This document shows, one piece after another, positions 46,371 through 56,275 of a stretch of DNA of 64,000 nt. This DNA is from Clostridium muellerianum (GTDB lineage: Bacteria; Bacillota; Clostridia; Clostridiales; Clostridiaceae), in assembly GCF_012926525.1 (NCBI RefSeq), contig NZ_JABBNI010000004.1:62001-126000 (forward strand). The letters run 5' to 3'. Under the pieces are notes generated by a model that made no database searches, was not told the origin of the DNA, and was given only the letters and a program-made list of their open reading frames with translations. Position 1 is the first letter of the stretch; each line of letters opens with the position of its first letter. Position numbers and translations under genes: made by a program.

Positions 46371-46412
46371 ATTTCCTCCTTTTTTAGCCTCACTGGACTA
46401 ATTTAAAATTAT
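46371..46412 (-). promoter_or_regulatory. PyrR-binding loop covering the uraA ribosome site
   Basis: On the minus strand, AGTC-CAGTGA-GGCT forms the conserved stem and hexaloop of PyrR targets, followed by the AAGG purines that here belong to the SD AAAAAAGGAGG. Lower stem AATTT/AAATT is possible. No terminator hairpin lies in this gap, so control of translation is the likely mode. Confidence 0.65.
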
Positions 46413-46442
46413 AATTAACTTAAATGATTACTTACATTCTTA

Positions 46443-47075
<633 letters not shown>

Positions 47076-47122
47076 GTACATTATTAAATTATATCTTTAA
47101 CTATGATACCACAGTATTTTTT

Positions 47123-48040
47123 TTATTTCAATTCATTTTTTAAAATATTTAATATTTTTTTAAAGTATTCTGGTAAATCTGATGTAAATTCAATATATTC
47201 ATTAGTACTAGGATGTATAAAACCTAATTTTTTAGCATGAAGCATTTGCCCATTCAAATTAAATCTCTGTTTTTTATATCCGTAAACTGGATCACCAATT
47301 AAAGGATGTCCTATATGAGCCATATGTACTCTTATTTGATGAGTCCTACCAGTTTCCAACACACATTCCACAAGAGTAGCATTTTTAAATCTTTCTAATA
47401 CTTTATAGTGAGTTACTGCATCTTTACCATTTTTAACTACTGCTATTTTTATTCTTTCTACTGGATGTCTTCCTAAAGGTGCATCTATAGTACCTTCATC
47501 TTTTTTTAAAATTCCTTCTACCAAAGCTATATAAGATCTTGTCATAGAATGATCTTTAAGCTGCTCTGCTAACTTATTATGTGCTCTGTCATTTTTAGCT
47601 ACTACTAATACACCAGAAGTATCTTTATCTATCCTATGTACTATACCTGGTCTTGTTACTCCATTTATACCTGATAAATCTTTACAATGATTTAAAAGAG
47701 CATTGACTAACGTTCCCGTATAAACACCTGAAGCTGGATGTACTACCATACCCTGAGGCTTATTTACTACAATTACATCACTATCTTCATAAACTATATC
47801 AAGAGGTATGTCCTCAGGTTCTATATCTAATCCTACAGGATCAGGTATACTGATATGTACTATATCCTTTAGCTTTAATTTGTAATTGCTCTTTTTTAAA
47901 ATTCCATTTACTTTTATCTGAGATTTTTCTATAAGACCTTGTATGTATGATCTGGATTTATCCTCCATCTCTCCTGATAAAAATACGTCCAATCTAATAT
48001 TTTCTGAACTTTCATCTATAATAAATTCTCTAGTTTCCAT
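47123..48040 (-). CDS. rluD: Ribosomal large-subunit pseudouridine synthase, RluD family
   Basis: It has 305 residues. N-terminal S4 domain (ENIRLDVFLSGEMEDKSRSY), then the catalytic domain with VHRIDKDTSGVLVVAKN including the active Asp, and HQIRVHMAHIGHPLIGD. Overlaps lspA by 11 nt, the common lspA-rluD pair. Confidence 0.94.
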   Translation of the reverse strand: METREFIIDESSENIRLDVFLSGEMEDKSRSYIQGLIEKSQIKVNGILKKSNYKLKLKDIVHISIPDPVGLDIEPEDIPLDIVYEDSDVIVVNKPQGMVVHPASGVYTGTLVNALLNHCKDLSGINGVTRPGIVHRIDKDTSGVLVVAKNDRAHNKLAEQLKDHSMTRSYIALVEGILKKDEGTIDAPLGRHPVERIKIAVVKNGKDAVTHYKVLERFKNATLVECVLETGRTHQIRVHMAHIGHPLIGDPVYGYKKQRFNLNGQMLHAKKLGFIHPSTNEYIEFTSDLPEYFKKILNILKNELK

Positions 48041-48485
48041 ATTTATCTTCCTTTATTAAATAAATTGCTAATAGTATAGTTCCCAGTACTACTAAAGTAT
48101 CAGCTATATTAAAAGTAGGAAAATAATATATATCCTTATAGTGTACTGTTATAAAATCTACTACATATTTATAAAAGATTCTGTCTATTAAATTTCCTAC
48201 AGCCCCACTTATTATTAATGCTAAACTTATCCTTAATATTTTAGAGGTTGGCTTATATTTTACAATGTAATAAATTATACTTAACATAACAATAGACGTA
48301 ACTATACTTAAAAGCATTACCTTATTTTGCAGAATACCAAATGCAGCTCCTCTATTCTCTAAATAAAAAAAGCCGAAAAAATCTTTTATTATAACCACTC
48401 CAGATGTTTGTGATAGTTCCTTAAGAGCCCATAGTTTAGTGATTCTATCTAATATTAATCCCAGGATTATTATTAAAAATTCCAT
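48030..48485 (-). CDS. lspA: Lipoprotein signal peptidase
   Basis: Cleaves prolipoproteins after lipidation. It has 151 residues and four membrane spans. Catalytic aspartates Asp110 (YVVDFI) and Asp129 (FNIADT); motif ENRGAAFGIL. ATG 48485 has GGGGGG 6 nt upstream; longer in-frame starts have none. A hairpin precedes it. Confidence 0.95.
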   Translation of the reverse strand: MEFLIIILGLILDRITKLWALKELSQTSGVVIIKDFFGFFYLENRGAAFGILQNKVMLLSIVTSIVMLSIIYYIVKYKPTSKILRISLALIISGAVGNLIDRIFYKYVVDFITVHYKDIYYFPTFNIADTLVVLGTILLAIYLIKEDKYGN

Positions 48486-48511
48486 TTGCATCCCCCCTTT
48501 AAAATTTAGCA

Positions 48512-48549
48512 AAAGTTAACAGGAGCCTTTAATGCCTCCTGCTAACTTT
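48512..48549 (-). other. Hairpin between the DksA-like gene and lspA
   Basis: AAAGTTAGCAGGAG pairs with CTCCTGTTAACTTT (14 bp, one G-T) on the minus strand; it is followed by TGCTAAATTTT, a weak T run. May be a leaky terminator. Confidence 0.6.
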
Positions 48550-48563
48550 CCCCAACTTAACTA

Positions 48564-49178
48564 TTATGGTAGTTGATTTTTATACTGTTCATTGCTTATT
48601 TTTTCTATTGGCTCTACATATTCCACATCTTCATCAGTATATACATCTAGTACATTTTTTATCCTATTAATTCTTCCTACATCTTGATAACTATCTTCTG
48701 CATCATAACCTACTTGATCTATCCTATTACCATAATCATTGTATCCATAACCAAAAGGATAACCAGGTTCTTGTTTTTCTATAGGTGTATTCCTTTTTTC
48801 ATCTGAATAAGAATTACTAATCCATTTTTGACATTTCACACAATGATCTGTATAAGGAATAAATTCTAATCTTTCTTCTTTTATATCCTTGCCACATATA
48901 CTGCACTTTCCATAAGTTCCCTTATCTATATTTGCAAGTGAATTATCTATTTTTTTTATAATAGCTACTTCGTTGCCCTTAAATGCCAATCCTCTTTCTT
49001 TATCAAAAATTTCAGTAGCAATATCTGAAGGATGATTATCATAGAAAGATAACTCTGACGATAATTCAGCGTTGGAATTAATAGTTTCATTTTCCTCCAT
49101 CTGCTTTAGTAATTTATATACTCTCTTTTTCTCCAATTCTAACTTTCTTCTGAAATATTCCAATCTTTCATTATTCAT
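48564..49178 (-). CDS. DksA/TraR-type zinc-finger protein (YteA-like)
   Basis: It has 204 residues. The coiled-coil N-terminus is followed by a C4 zinc finger CSIC...CVKC in KCSICGKDIKEERLEFIPY and HCVKCQ. The C-terminus is acidic (VYTDEDVEYVEPIE). Related to YteA of Bacillus spores; binding to RNA polymerase is possible but unproven. ATG 49178 behind GAAAGGAG. Confidence 0.9.
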   Translation of the reverse strand: MNNERLEYFRRKLELEKKRVYKLLKQMEENETINSNAELSSELSFYDNHPSDIATEIFDKERGLAFKGNEVAIIKKIDNSLANIDKGTYGKCSICGKDIKEERLEFIPYTDHCVKCQKWISNSYSDEKRNTPIEKQEPGYPFGYGYNDYGNRIDQVGYDAEDSYQDVGRINRIKNVLDVYTDEDVEYVEPIEKISNEQYKNQLP

Positions 49179-49202
49179 AACCCCAGAACTCCTTTCTCAT
49201 TA

Positions 49203-49263
49203 TAGAGTAAAAATAACCTATTTTTATTTTTACTAAAAATATTTTATTTATTCTAAGGTTATG
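49203..49263 (-). terminator. Terminator of the aroB-mtnN-aroF unit
   Basis: On the minus strand, ATAACCT pairs with AGGTTAT around AT-rich paired sequence and is followed by TTTTTA. Confidence 0.6.
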
Positions 49264-49283
49264 GAAATAATTATACAATGAAA

Positions 49284-50090
49284 TTAATTTTGTAAAATTG
49301 TTTCCAACTTTTTTATCTTACAAATTATATCTTTAACACTATCTATAGATACCGTTTGTGTAGCATCTGATATAGAATTATCAGGATTTACATGGCTTTC
49401 TATTATAAGTCCATCTGCTCCTGCAGCTACTGCTGCAAAACTCATGGCAGCAACAAGTTCTCTCCGCCCTGTGCCGTGACTTGGATCTACAATAACTGGA
49501 ATTCTATATTTTTGTTTTACTACTGCTACACTATTTAAATCTAAAGTATTTCTTGTATAATTCTCAAATGTCCTTATGCCTCTTTCACATAATACCACAT
49601 TAAAGTTGCCTTCCATCATAATATATTCAGCCGCATTCACCCATTCATTTATAGTGGCACTAAGTCCTCTTTTCAGAAGCACTGGCATTCCCGATTTTCC
49701 TACTTCCCTAAGCAAGGTGTAGTTATACATATTTCTGGAACCTATTTGCAACATATCCGCATATTTAATAACTTCGTCTAAATCTCTTGCATCCATAACT
49801 TCTGTAACTACAGGTAGATTAACTTCCATTCCAACCTCTTTTAATATTTTCAATCCTTCATATTGAAGTCCCTGAAAGTCATAAGGAGATGTTCTCGGTT
49901 TAAAAGCACCTCCTCTTAAAATATGTACCCCTAAAAGTTTTAGATTCCTTGCTATATCAATCATTATATCTGGGCTTTCTACAGAACATGGTCCAGATAT
50001 AATAACTTTTTCTTTTCCGCCAAAAAACACATCTTTAACTTTAACTTTTATATTATCATTATTATTTTTATCAACCAATAACTTTTTCAT
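49284..50090 (-). CDS. aroF: 3-deoxy-7-phosphoheptulonate (DAHP) synthase
   Basis: First step of the shikimate route: phosphoenolpyruvate plus erythrose 4-phosphate. It has 268 residues, the short class without a chorismate-mutase domain. Motifs IISGPCSVES, LRGGAFKPRTSPYDFQG, LLKRGLSATINEW and VDPSHGTGRRE. With aroB two genes upstream it forms an aromatic-acid unit interrupted by mtnN. Confidence 0.96.
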   Translation of the reverse strand: MKKLLVDKNNNDNIKVKVKDVFFGGKEKVIISGPCSVESPDIMIDIARNLKLLGVHILRGGAFKPRTSPYDFQGLQYEGLKILKEVGMEVNLPVVTEVMDARDLDEVIKYADMLQIGSRNMYNYTLLREVGKSGMPVLLKRGLSATINEWVNAAEYIMMEGNFNVVLCERGIRTFENYTRNTLDLNSVAVVKQKYRIPVIVDPSHGTGRRELVAAMSFAAVAAGADGLIIESHVNPDNSISDATQTVSIDSVKDIICKIKKLETILQN

Positions 50091-50102
50091 GCAAAATTCA
50101 CC

Positions 50103-50795
50103 TTACATATTCATAAGCATATTCTTTAAAATACTTGTTGAATTTTTTATGGCTATTCGTGAAAATTTCTCATAGTCCATATGAGCCCCATTATTAGCAT
50201 TATCAGATATAGATCTTAAAACTACAAAAGGTACTTTATTTAGGTGGCACACCTGTGCAATACTTCCACCTTCCATTTCACAAGCTAATGCTTCAAATTT
50301 TTCATTTAACCATCTTATTTTTTCTGTATCAGCGATAAATTGATCTCCTGTTACTATTCTTCCAACAAAACTTTTACCATTTTCTATTTTACCGCAAGCT
50401 GCTTTAGCTCTTTCTATAAGGTCAATATCACATTTAAAATCAAAAGTATCTAACCTTGGAATTTGTCCTATAGGATCTCCAAACGCTGAAGCATCCATAT
50501 CATGTTGAACAAGATTATTAGCTATAACTATATCTCCTGGATATACAGCTTTGCCAATACCTCCTGCTATACCAACATTTATAACTTTATCTACTTGAAA
50601 ATCATCTATCAGAATTTGGGTACATATGGCTGCATTTACTTTACCAATACCACTTCTAACAACAACTACTTCTTGATTATAAATTTTTCCTGAATTGAAA
50701 AGCATATTAGCTTTCATTTCTTTTCTATCTAACTTCATCTCTCTTAATAAAATTTCTAGCTCTTCATCCATAGCTCCGATTATACCTATTACCAT
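50103..50795 (-). CDS. mtnN: 5'-methylthioadenosine/S-adenosylhomocysteine nucleosidase
   Basis: Removes adenine from methylthioadenosine and S-adenosylhomocysteine. It has 230 residues. Motifs VIGIIGAMDEELEIL, NVGIAGGI, TGDQFIAD, ACEMEGGSIAQVC and LRSISDNAN. Between aroB and aroF with short gaps. Confidence 0.96.
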   Translation of the reverse strand: MVIGIIGAMDEELEILLREMKLDRKEMKANMLFNSGKIYNQEVVVVRSGIGKVNAAICTQILIDDFQVDKVINVGIAGGIGKAVYPGDIVIANNLVQHDMDASAFGDPIGQIPRLDTFDFKCDIDLIERAKAACGKIENGKSFVGRIVTGDQFIADTEKIRWLNEKFEALACEMEGGSIAQVCHLNKVPFVVLRSISDNANNGAHMDYEKFSRIAIKNSTSILKNMLMNM

Positions 50796-50799
50796 CTTT

Positions 50800-51873
50800 T
50801 TACCCCCTACTTACACTTTCTTTTAAGGCTGTGATAATTTCTTTCTCACTAACCTCTACCTTTACTTCGCACTTTCCTATATCTTTTAAAAGTACAAATC
50901 TTATTTTTTCATTATTTTTCTTATCATGATTAATAGCATACATAAATGAAGAATAATTGTCAACTTTATACTTTACAGGCAAACCAAACTTTGACATTAT
51001 GCTTTCTACTTTATTATATATGTCAGAAGATATAGAAAATTTATTTTCAGATAATTTTAAAGAAGTTAGAATTCCAAGCCCAACTGCCTCTCCATGAGAT
51101 ATATTAAAATTAGATGTGGTTTCTATTCCATACCCTATATTATGACCAAAATTTAATATATCCATTAATCCTTTATCTTCAGATACCACTTCTAACTTTA
51201 TTCTTAAACACTCTTTTACTATATGAGTTAACTTATCGTTTTCTCTCTCTAATATATGCTTATAATTTGAACTTAAAAAACTTAATAATTCTTTATCTTT
51301 AATTATCCCATATTTAATTGCTTCGCCAAGTCCATCTTTAAACTGTCTGTTATTTAAAGTTTTTAAAAACCCAGTACATATGTATACATATATAGGATTA
51401 TAAAAATTTCCTATTAGATTTTTAATTCCTTTATAATTAAATGTTACTTTTCCAGCAATACAGCTGTCCACCTGTGCTAAAAGAGTTGTTGGTACATTTA
51501 TAAGCTTTATTCCTTCCATATATGTAGATGCAGCAAAGCCTGCTAAATCACCAATAAGCCCTCCTCCAAAAGCTATAATAATACTATTTTTATTAGCACC
51601 ATTTTCTAAAAGAAAGTCATATAACACTTCTATTGTATTTATATTTTTTTTCGGTTCACCTTGAGGAATACACAAAATCCTGCAATTAGTTTCCATTTTA
51701 ATACATTCTATAATATCTCTATGTAATTTATAAACTAAATCATCTGTAAAAATAAAAATTTTTTCACTTATTTTTATTTTATTTTCTTCAAATAGTGTAT
51801 GAAACTTGTTCATGTTGTTATCTATATATACTCTATACTTACTACTGCCTGTCATGGCAATCATTTCCTTCAT
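50800..51873 (-). CDS. aroB: 3-dehydroquinate synthase
   Basis: Second shikimate step. It has 357 residues. NAD-binding GGGLIGDLAGFAAS, metal ligands in DGLGEAIKYG-like (KDGLGEAIKYGII) and NFGHNIGYGIE, HGEAVGLGI. First gene of the aroB-mtnN-aroF unit. Confidence 0.96.
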   Translation of the reverse strand: MKEMIAMTGSSKYRVYIDNNMNKFHTLFEENKIKISEKIFIFTDDLVYKLHRDIIECIKMETNCRILCIPQGEPKKNINTIEVLYDFLLENGANKNSIIIAFGGGLIGDLAGFAASTYMEGIKLINVPTTLLAQVDSCIAGKVTFNYKGIKNLIGNFYNPIYVYICTGFLKTLNNRQFKDGLGEAIKYGIIKDKELLSFLSSNYKHILERENDKLTHIVKECLRIKLEVVSEDKGLMDILNFGHNIGYGIETTSNFNISHGEAVGLGILTSLKLSENKFSISSDIYNKVESIMSKFGLPVKYKVDNYSSFMYAINHDKKNNEKIRFVLLKDIGKCEVKVEVSEKEIITALKESVSRG

Positions 51874-51989
51874 CTATTTCACCACCTTTACTGCAAAACA
51901 CATATATATTATACCATATATTAGTTATTTCTATTTAAGACACATAAAAGAAAACAATACTAAAATATGTATTAATGTATCATACGTAA

Positions 51990-52024
51990 AATAAAAAATC
52001 TCACTCTAACGAGTGGGATTTTTT
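51990..52024 (-). terminator. Terminator of the division cluster
   Basis: On the minus strand, AAAATCCCACTC-gtta-GAGTGAGATTTT is followed by TTATTTTACG. It overlaps the divIVA stop codon. Confidence 0.85.
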
Positions 52025-52676
52025 ATTTTACAAAAAAGTTTTTAATTTCTTCTAATTCATTTTCATTATTATAAAGCTCTGATCTTAAATTTTCATCTCT
52101 TGTAAGTAAAGAACTATTTGAATTTTCTTCTGGAATAATTTCTATTCCTTTTTCTCTAATTTCATTACTTTTCACAGCTTCACTCACATTCTCGCTGCTC
52201 TCATAACCTATATTATAATTTTTAACAAATTCTTTTTCCATATCGTCAAACATCTCTAACTGAGATTCCATAAAACTTCTAAATTTAGTTCTAAACTTAG
52301 AAAATTCCTGTTTCATTCTTTCAAATTCATCAGTAATTTGAATAACATCACTATGAGCCTTATCAATTATTCTTTGAGCTGCTTCATTAGCGTTTTTTAA
52401 TATTAACTCACTTTCTTTTTTTGCGTTTTCTCTAGCTTGTTCGGAAGCATTTTGTGCTAAAATCAAAGTATTTTGTATAGTATTTTCCATCTTATTATAA
52501 TGTTCTATCTTATCTTGTATACTTGAAAGTTTTTCTTTATTGGTTAAATTTTCTTTATAAAGTACTTCATACTGTTCAGCTATCTTATCTAAAAATTCAT
52601 CTACTTCTTCTATACTATACCCTCTTAAAACTTTTTTAAATTCCTTTTCTGTTATATCCATTGATGTTATATTCAT
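52023..52676 (-). CDS. divIVA: DivIVA-family cell-pole/division protein
   Basis: It has 217 residues. The N-terminal DivIVA lipid-binding motif is ITEKEFKKVLRGYSIEEVDE (read as DITEKEF...VDEFLDKI), then coiled coil to about residue 140. It recognises curved membrane at the septum and poles. Last gene of the ylm/division block, as in many Firmicutes. Confidence 0.95.
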   Translation of the reverse strand: MNITSMDITEKEFKKVLRGYSIEEVDEFLDKIAEQYEVLYKENLTNKEKLSSIQDKIEHYNKMENTIQNTLILAQNASEQARENAKKESELILKNANEAAQRIIDKAHSDVIQITDEFERMKQEFSKFRTKFRSFMESQLEMFDDMEKEFVKNYNIGYESSENVSEAVKSNEIREKGIEIIPEENSNSSLLTRDENLRSELYNNENELEEIKNFFVK

Positions 52677-52696
52677 TGTGAGCTCCTCACCTCAAA

Positions 52697-53467
52697 TCAA
52701 ATAAATTTTTTTACTAGGATTTTTACTTTTCCACTATTAGTCCATCCAATTTCTTCTACAATTTTAAACTTTCCATAACCTCTTATAGTTATTATTGAGC
52801 TAAATTTCAAAATTTTATTCTTCCTAAAATCATCAGAATAATCTACTAACACCTTACCTTGTCTTATTAGTTCTTCAGCTTTACCTCTTGCGATATTACA
52901 TAGAGTACTTACTACACAATCAATTCTAAGGGAAGAAACATTCACAACACTTTCTTGAAAATCATATTTAGGAATTCTGCAATCACATATGTTTAAAACA
53001 TCAACAGTACACTTAGATTTACCTATACTTGTTAAATTCATTTTTATGTATTGAACTATTTCTTCATGTACAGCTGCATAGCATTCATCATTACTAAGTA
53101 TTAAATCGCCAAATTTTTCTCTTTTAATACCTAATGCCATTATTGCTCCTAAATAATCCTTATGTTTAAGATTGTTAAATTTTGATTTTCCTTTAACTTT
53201 AATAAGGTTTACAGGATAATATAATACATTATCATTGGAAAAAGCTATAATTCTTCTTTCCGCATCTTCAAACACTCCGTAAGAATAAACATTTATACCA
53301 ATATCTTCGCTTAAAGATTCTATTGTTTTCCAAACTTGTGGAGTATAAAATTCTCCTGTACATATAACTTTATTAATTTTTTGTGCTAAAATAATTTTAT
53401 CGTAAATACTGGAAACTACATTATTATCTAAGAAACTTACTTTTTTTAAAAAACCTTTTTTATCCAC
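52697..53467 (-). CDS. ylmH: YlmH-like S4-domain RNA-binding protein
   Basis: It has 256 residues. The C-terminal S4 domain contains SSLRIDCVVSTLCNIARGKA and LIRQGKVLVDY. Related proteins act in ribosome rescue and near division genes. The start is GTG 53467, only 2 nt after the yggT stop, with no clear SD of its own, so coupling is likely. Confidence 0.9.
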   Translation of the reverse strand: MDKKGFLKKVSFLDNNVVSSIYDKIILAQKINKVICTGEFYTPQVWKTIESLSEDIGINVYSYGVFEDAERRIIAFSNDNVLYYPVNLIKVKGKSKFNNLKHKDYLGAIMALGIKREKFGDLILSNDECYAAVHEEIVQYIKMNLTSIGKSKCTVDVLNICDCRIPKYDFQESVVNVSSLRIDCVVSTLCNIARGKAEELIRQGKVLVDYSDDFRKNKILKFSSIITIRGYGKFKIVEEIGWTNSGKVKILVKKFI

Positions 53468-53469
53468 AA

Positions 53470-53739
53470 TTATAGCAATATTGTAAATGCAATCTTTCTT
53501 AATATATCTACTATGAATAACGCCACTATAGGGGAAAAATCTATCATAAATCCTGGCATAAGTTTCTCTTGAATTTTCCTTCCTGGTATCATAAATGGAT
53601 CTGTAAATACATGAAGCAAATCTAAAAACCCATTATTTCTTCCAGGCATAACCCATGAAAGAATCACATCTAATAATATAGCACCTTCAATAAACCTAAA
53701 TAATAAATCTAGTGCCACTGCCAAAGTACCACTTATCAT
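53470..53739 (-). CDS. YggT-family membrane protein
   Basis: It has 89 residues with two membrane spans (LDLLFRFIEGAILLDVILSW and MIDFSPIVALFIVDILRKIA) around the conserved LLHVFTDPFMIPGRKI. Function not established; regularly next to sepF. Confidence 0.93.
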   Translation of the reverse strand: MISGTLAVALDLLFRFIEGAILLDVILSWVMPGRNNGFLDLLHVFTDPFMIPGRKIQEKLMPGFMIDFSPIVALFIVDILRKIAFTILL

Positions 53740-53754
53740 TTTCTCCTCCGAATA

Positions 53755-54219
53755 TTACTTATTCCAGCCAAAAATCCCTTTGTTTGACAATTCACTTTTG
53801 AAATCATTGCTTACTTCTACCGTCGCTGGTGACAGTAAATAAACACCTCTTTCTACTTCTTCCAAATCTCCACCTAGAGCATAACTTGCTCCTCCCATAA
53901 AATCTAAGAGCCTTTGAGCTATTCTTGATTCTAATCCTGTAGTATTTATAACTACGATTTTTCTGTTTTTTAGCTCGTCACAAATATCTGCTGCTTCTTC
54001 ATAAGTAGTAGGTTTCACTATTTTTACTTTAGCAGCAATAGTTGTATGTATACTTACAACCTTATTTTGTCTCTTTGTGCTGGATATAATTGGTTCTACT
54101 GGAGTTGTATCATTAACTGCTTTTTCCTGTCTTCTTTCTTCTGTTTCTTCTATTTCTTCTTCCAAATCATCCTCTAGTCCCAAAAAACCCATAACCTTGC
54201 TTATAACTTTACCTGACAT
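53755..54219 (-). CDS. sepF: Septum protein SepF
   Basis: Anchors and bundles FtsZ at the division site. It has 154 residues: N-terminal membrane-binding helix ([12 protein letters not shown]), Glu-rich linker, C-terminal domain with [18 protein letters not shown] and [13 protein letters not shown]. Upstream yggS and downstream yggT form the common set. Confidence 0.95.
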   Translation of the reverse strand: MSGKVISKVMGFLGLEDDLEEEIEETEERRQEKAVNDTTPVEPIISSTKRQNKVVSIHTTIAAKVKIVKPTTYEEAADICDELKNRKIVVINTTGLESRIAQRLLDFMGGASYALGGDLEEVERGVYLLSPATVEVSNDFKSELSNKGIFGWNK

Positions 54220-54233
54220 TTAATTTGCCCTCC

Positions 54234-54902
54234 TTAAATATTATAATTTCTTTTTCCAAATATACCTTGCCCTACTCTTACCATATTTGATCCTTCTTGT
54301 AAAGCCATTAAGTAATCACTACTCATACCCATGGATAAAATATCCATCTGTATATTTTTAAAACTTTTTTTCTTTAGGTCTTCAAAAATGTTTTTCATTT
54401 TCATAAAATAGCACTTACAACTTTCTTCTGTTCCTTTTGGTATAATTGCCATAAGTCCTTTAACCTTTACATTATTACAGCTTTCGCATTGCTCTAATAA
54501 TTCTCCTAAATCATCCAATAAAATACCTGTTTTGCTTTCTTCTCTACCTATATTTATTTGGATTAGAACTTTAGCTATTTCATCCTTGATGGAATATTGC
54601 TTTTCTATTTCCTGTAGAAGTCTTACACTATCTAGTGATTGAATAAGGTCAACTTTTCCTACTATATATTTCACTTTATTTCTCTGAAGGTGGCCTATTA
54701 AATGCCACTTTATGTCTTTGGGAAGTTTATCATATTTATCTACAAGTTCTTGAACTTTATTTTCTCCAAAGTCTTTAATTCCTATATCGTATACTTTTTT
54801 TATTTCTTCAACAGGTTTAGTTTTTGAAACTGCTATTAAAGTAACTTTTTCCTCTATAGTATTTTTTATCATTTTCACATTTTCTTCAATTGACAATTTC
54901 AT
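54234..54902 (-). CDS. Pyridoxal-phosphate homeostasis protein YggS
   Basis: It has 222 residues. PLP-binding Lys in LIAVSKTKPVEEI, FGENKVQELVDK, WHLIGHLQRNKVKYI, and SMGMSSDYLMAL. Homologues control PLP supply and amino-acid balance. No ftsZ or spoIIGA-sigE-sigG genes follow, unlike in several other Firmicutes. Confidence 0.95.
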   Translation of the reverse strand: MKLSIEENVKMIKNTIEEKVTLIAVSKTKPVEEIKKVYDIGIKDFGENKVQELVDKYDKLPKDIKWHLIGHLQRNKVKYIVGKVDLIQSLDSVRLLQEIEKQYSIKDEIAKVLIQINIGREESKTGILLDDLGELLEQCESCNNVKVKGLMAIIPKGTEESCKCYFMKMKNIFEDLKKKSFKNIQMDILSMGMSSDYLMALQEGSNMVRVGQGIFGKRNYNI

Positions 54903-55071
54903 CGTCTCCTTTTACTGTCTAATTGAACTTGTAATTTTATGTAATTTTCATGGTATAAAACACATTCTCCATATATATTCTTCATAAAATCGAAAAATCC
55001 TTCAACAAATTAAATTTAAAATTAAATTAATTATAACATGTCATTAAACACTTAGACTACACTAAACAACA

Positions 55072-55800
55072 TTATTCATTTTTACTGCTTAAAAACTCCT
55101 TTTTTTGTTCCCCTGTATATGCTGGAATATTTAAGTTATCCAACTGCTCTATATCTACTGATAACTTTCTTGTTATTAAGCTTTTTAAATAATTTTCATT
55201 TGCTAGCATATAATTATATAAGACTTCTTTGTTTCCTATAGCATAAATTGTAAAAGGAGCCATCATTTTAATGCCATTTATTCTTAAAAAAGCACCACTA
55301 CAGTATATTTCTGTTTTATCTATTACTCTTTGACCATTTATACTTATAGCTTCTGCACCTGAGTTCTTTAAGTCATTTATCACTTGCATAATATCCATAT
55401 CATGAACTAGTCTTAATTTCTTTTCAAATCCAATGGAATTTTCTATATCGCTCACACTAGCATCGTTTAAACTTATTTTTATCCCTTGTCCTTGCAGTGG
55501 AACTTTTCCTAATAAAATATTATTTTCATTTAGTTCCTCAATTATGCCATCAGTAACTTGTTCTTCACTTTCCTCATTGCTTTTATACTTTAAAAGCTTA
55601 GAATTGTATTTTTTATACTGCTGCATAAGTCCTACTATATCGCTATAGAGCTTATTCTTATAATTATACGAATCTTGATATTGCTTCGCACTTAAAAAAA
55701 CTCTATCTGTAGTTCTCGTAAAACTAATATTCATAGATATTAATACACCTATAATTATTGAGGCTATAAAAACAAAAGTATTAGCTTCATTGTTTTTCAT
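55072..55800 (-). CDS. DUF881 membrane protein A
   Basis: It has 242 residues: an N-terminal membrane span (9-26), a coiled coil (38-70), then the DUF881 fold (GQGIKISLNDAS, LKNSGAEAISINGQRV). Family is common beside sbp and divIB in Firmicutes; function unknown. Paralogue at 56276-56986. Confidence 0.88.
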   Translation of the reverse strand: MKNNEANTFVFIASIIIGVLISMNISFTRTTDRVFLSAKQYQDSYNYKNKLYSDIVGLMQQYKKYNSKLLKYKSNEESEEQVTDGIIEELNENNILLGKVPLQGQGIKISLNDASVSDIENSIGFEKKLRLVHDMDIMQVINDLKNSGAEAISINGQRVIDKTEIYCSGAFLRINGIKMMAPFTIYAIGNKEVLYNYMLANENYLKSLITRKLSVDIEQLDNLNIPAYTGEQKKEFLSSKNE

Positions 55801-55810
55801 TTATCTCACC

Positions 55811-56161
55811 TCATTGACGATTTCTAGCCTTCTCTATTAATAATCTTCTTATTGTAGCAAAATTATCAAAAATTCTACCGCCAAATACTATTACTGCTGC
55901 AAGATATATAGGCACTCCCATTTTATCACCTAAATATGCAAGAGCTGCTGCTAATACTGCATTTCCAAAAAAGCCAGAAATAAATATATCCGGTTGAAAC
56001 TTTTTTGATAAACTTCCTTTTATTGCACCAAATACAGAATCCAAACAAGCAAGTATTGCTACAGACATATATGGAGAAAATTGATCTGGAATATTTACCT
56101 TCCAAACAATGCCAACAATTATTCCTATTATGAGTCCAATAAAGCCAATCACTTTAACCAT
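55811..56161 (-). CDS. sbp: Small basic protein Sbp (DUF1290)
   Basis: It has 116 residues and about three membrane spans (FIGLIIGIIVGIVW, SVAILACLDSVFGAIKG, GNAVLAAALAYLGD). Matches Sbp of the Bacillus ftsA-ftsZ region. Function unknown. Flanked by two DUF881 genes. Confidence 0.92.
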   Translation of the reverse strand: MVKVIGFIGLIIGIIVGIVWKVNIPDQFSPYMSVAILACLDSVFGAIKGSLSKKFQPDIFISGFFGNAVLAAALAYLGDKMGVPIYLAAVIVFGGRIFDNFATIRRLLIEKARNRQ

Positions 56162-56275
56162 CCTCCCAAATAATTATATACTTAATCTAATCATTTATAT
56201 TACTTGTATTTGTAAATAACTATCTAACTTTCTTAATATAAGCATATTGCAAATCCTTGCTTAGCATTATGCTTA

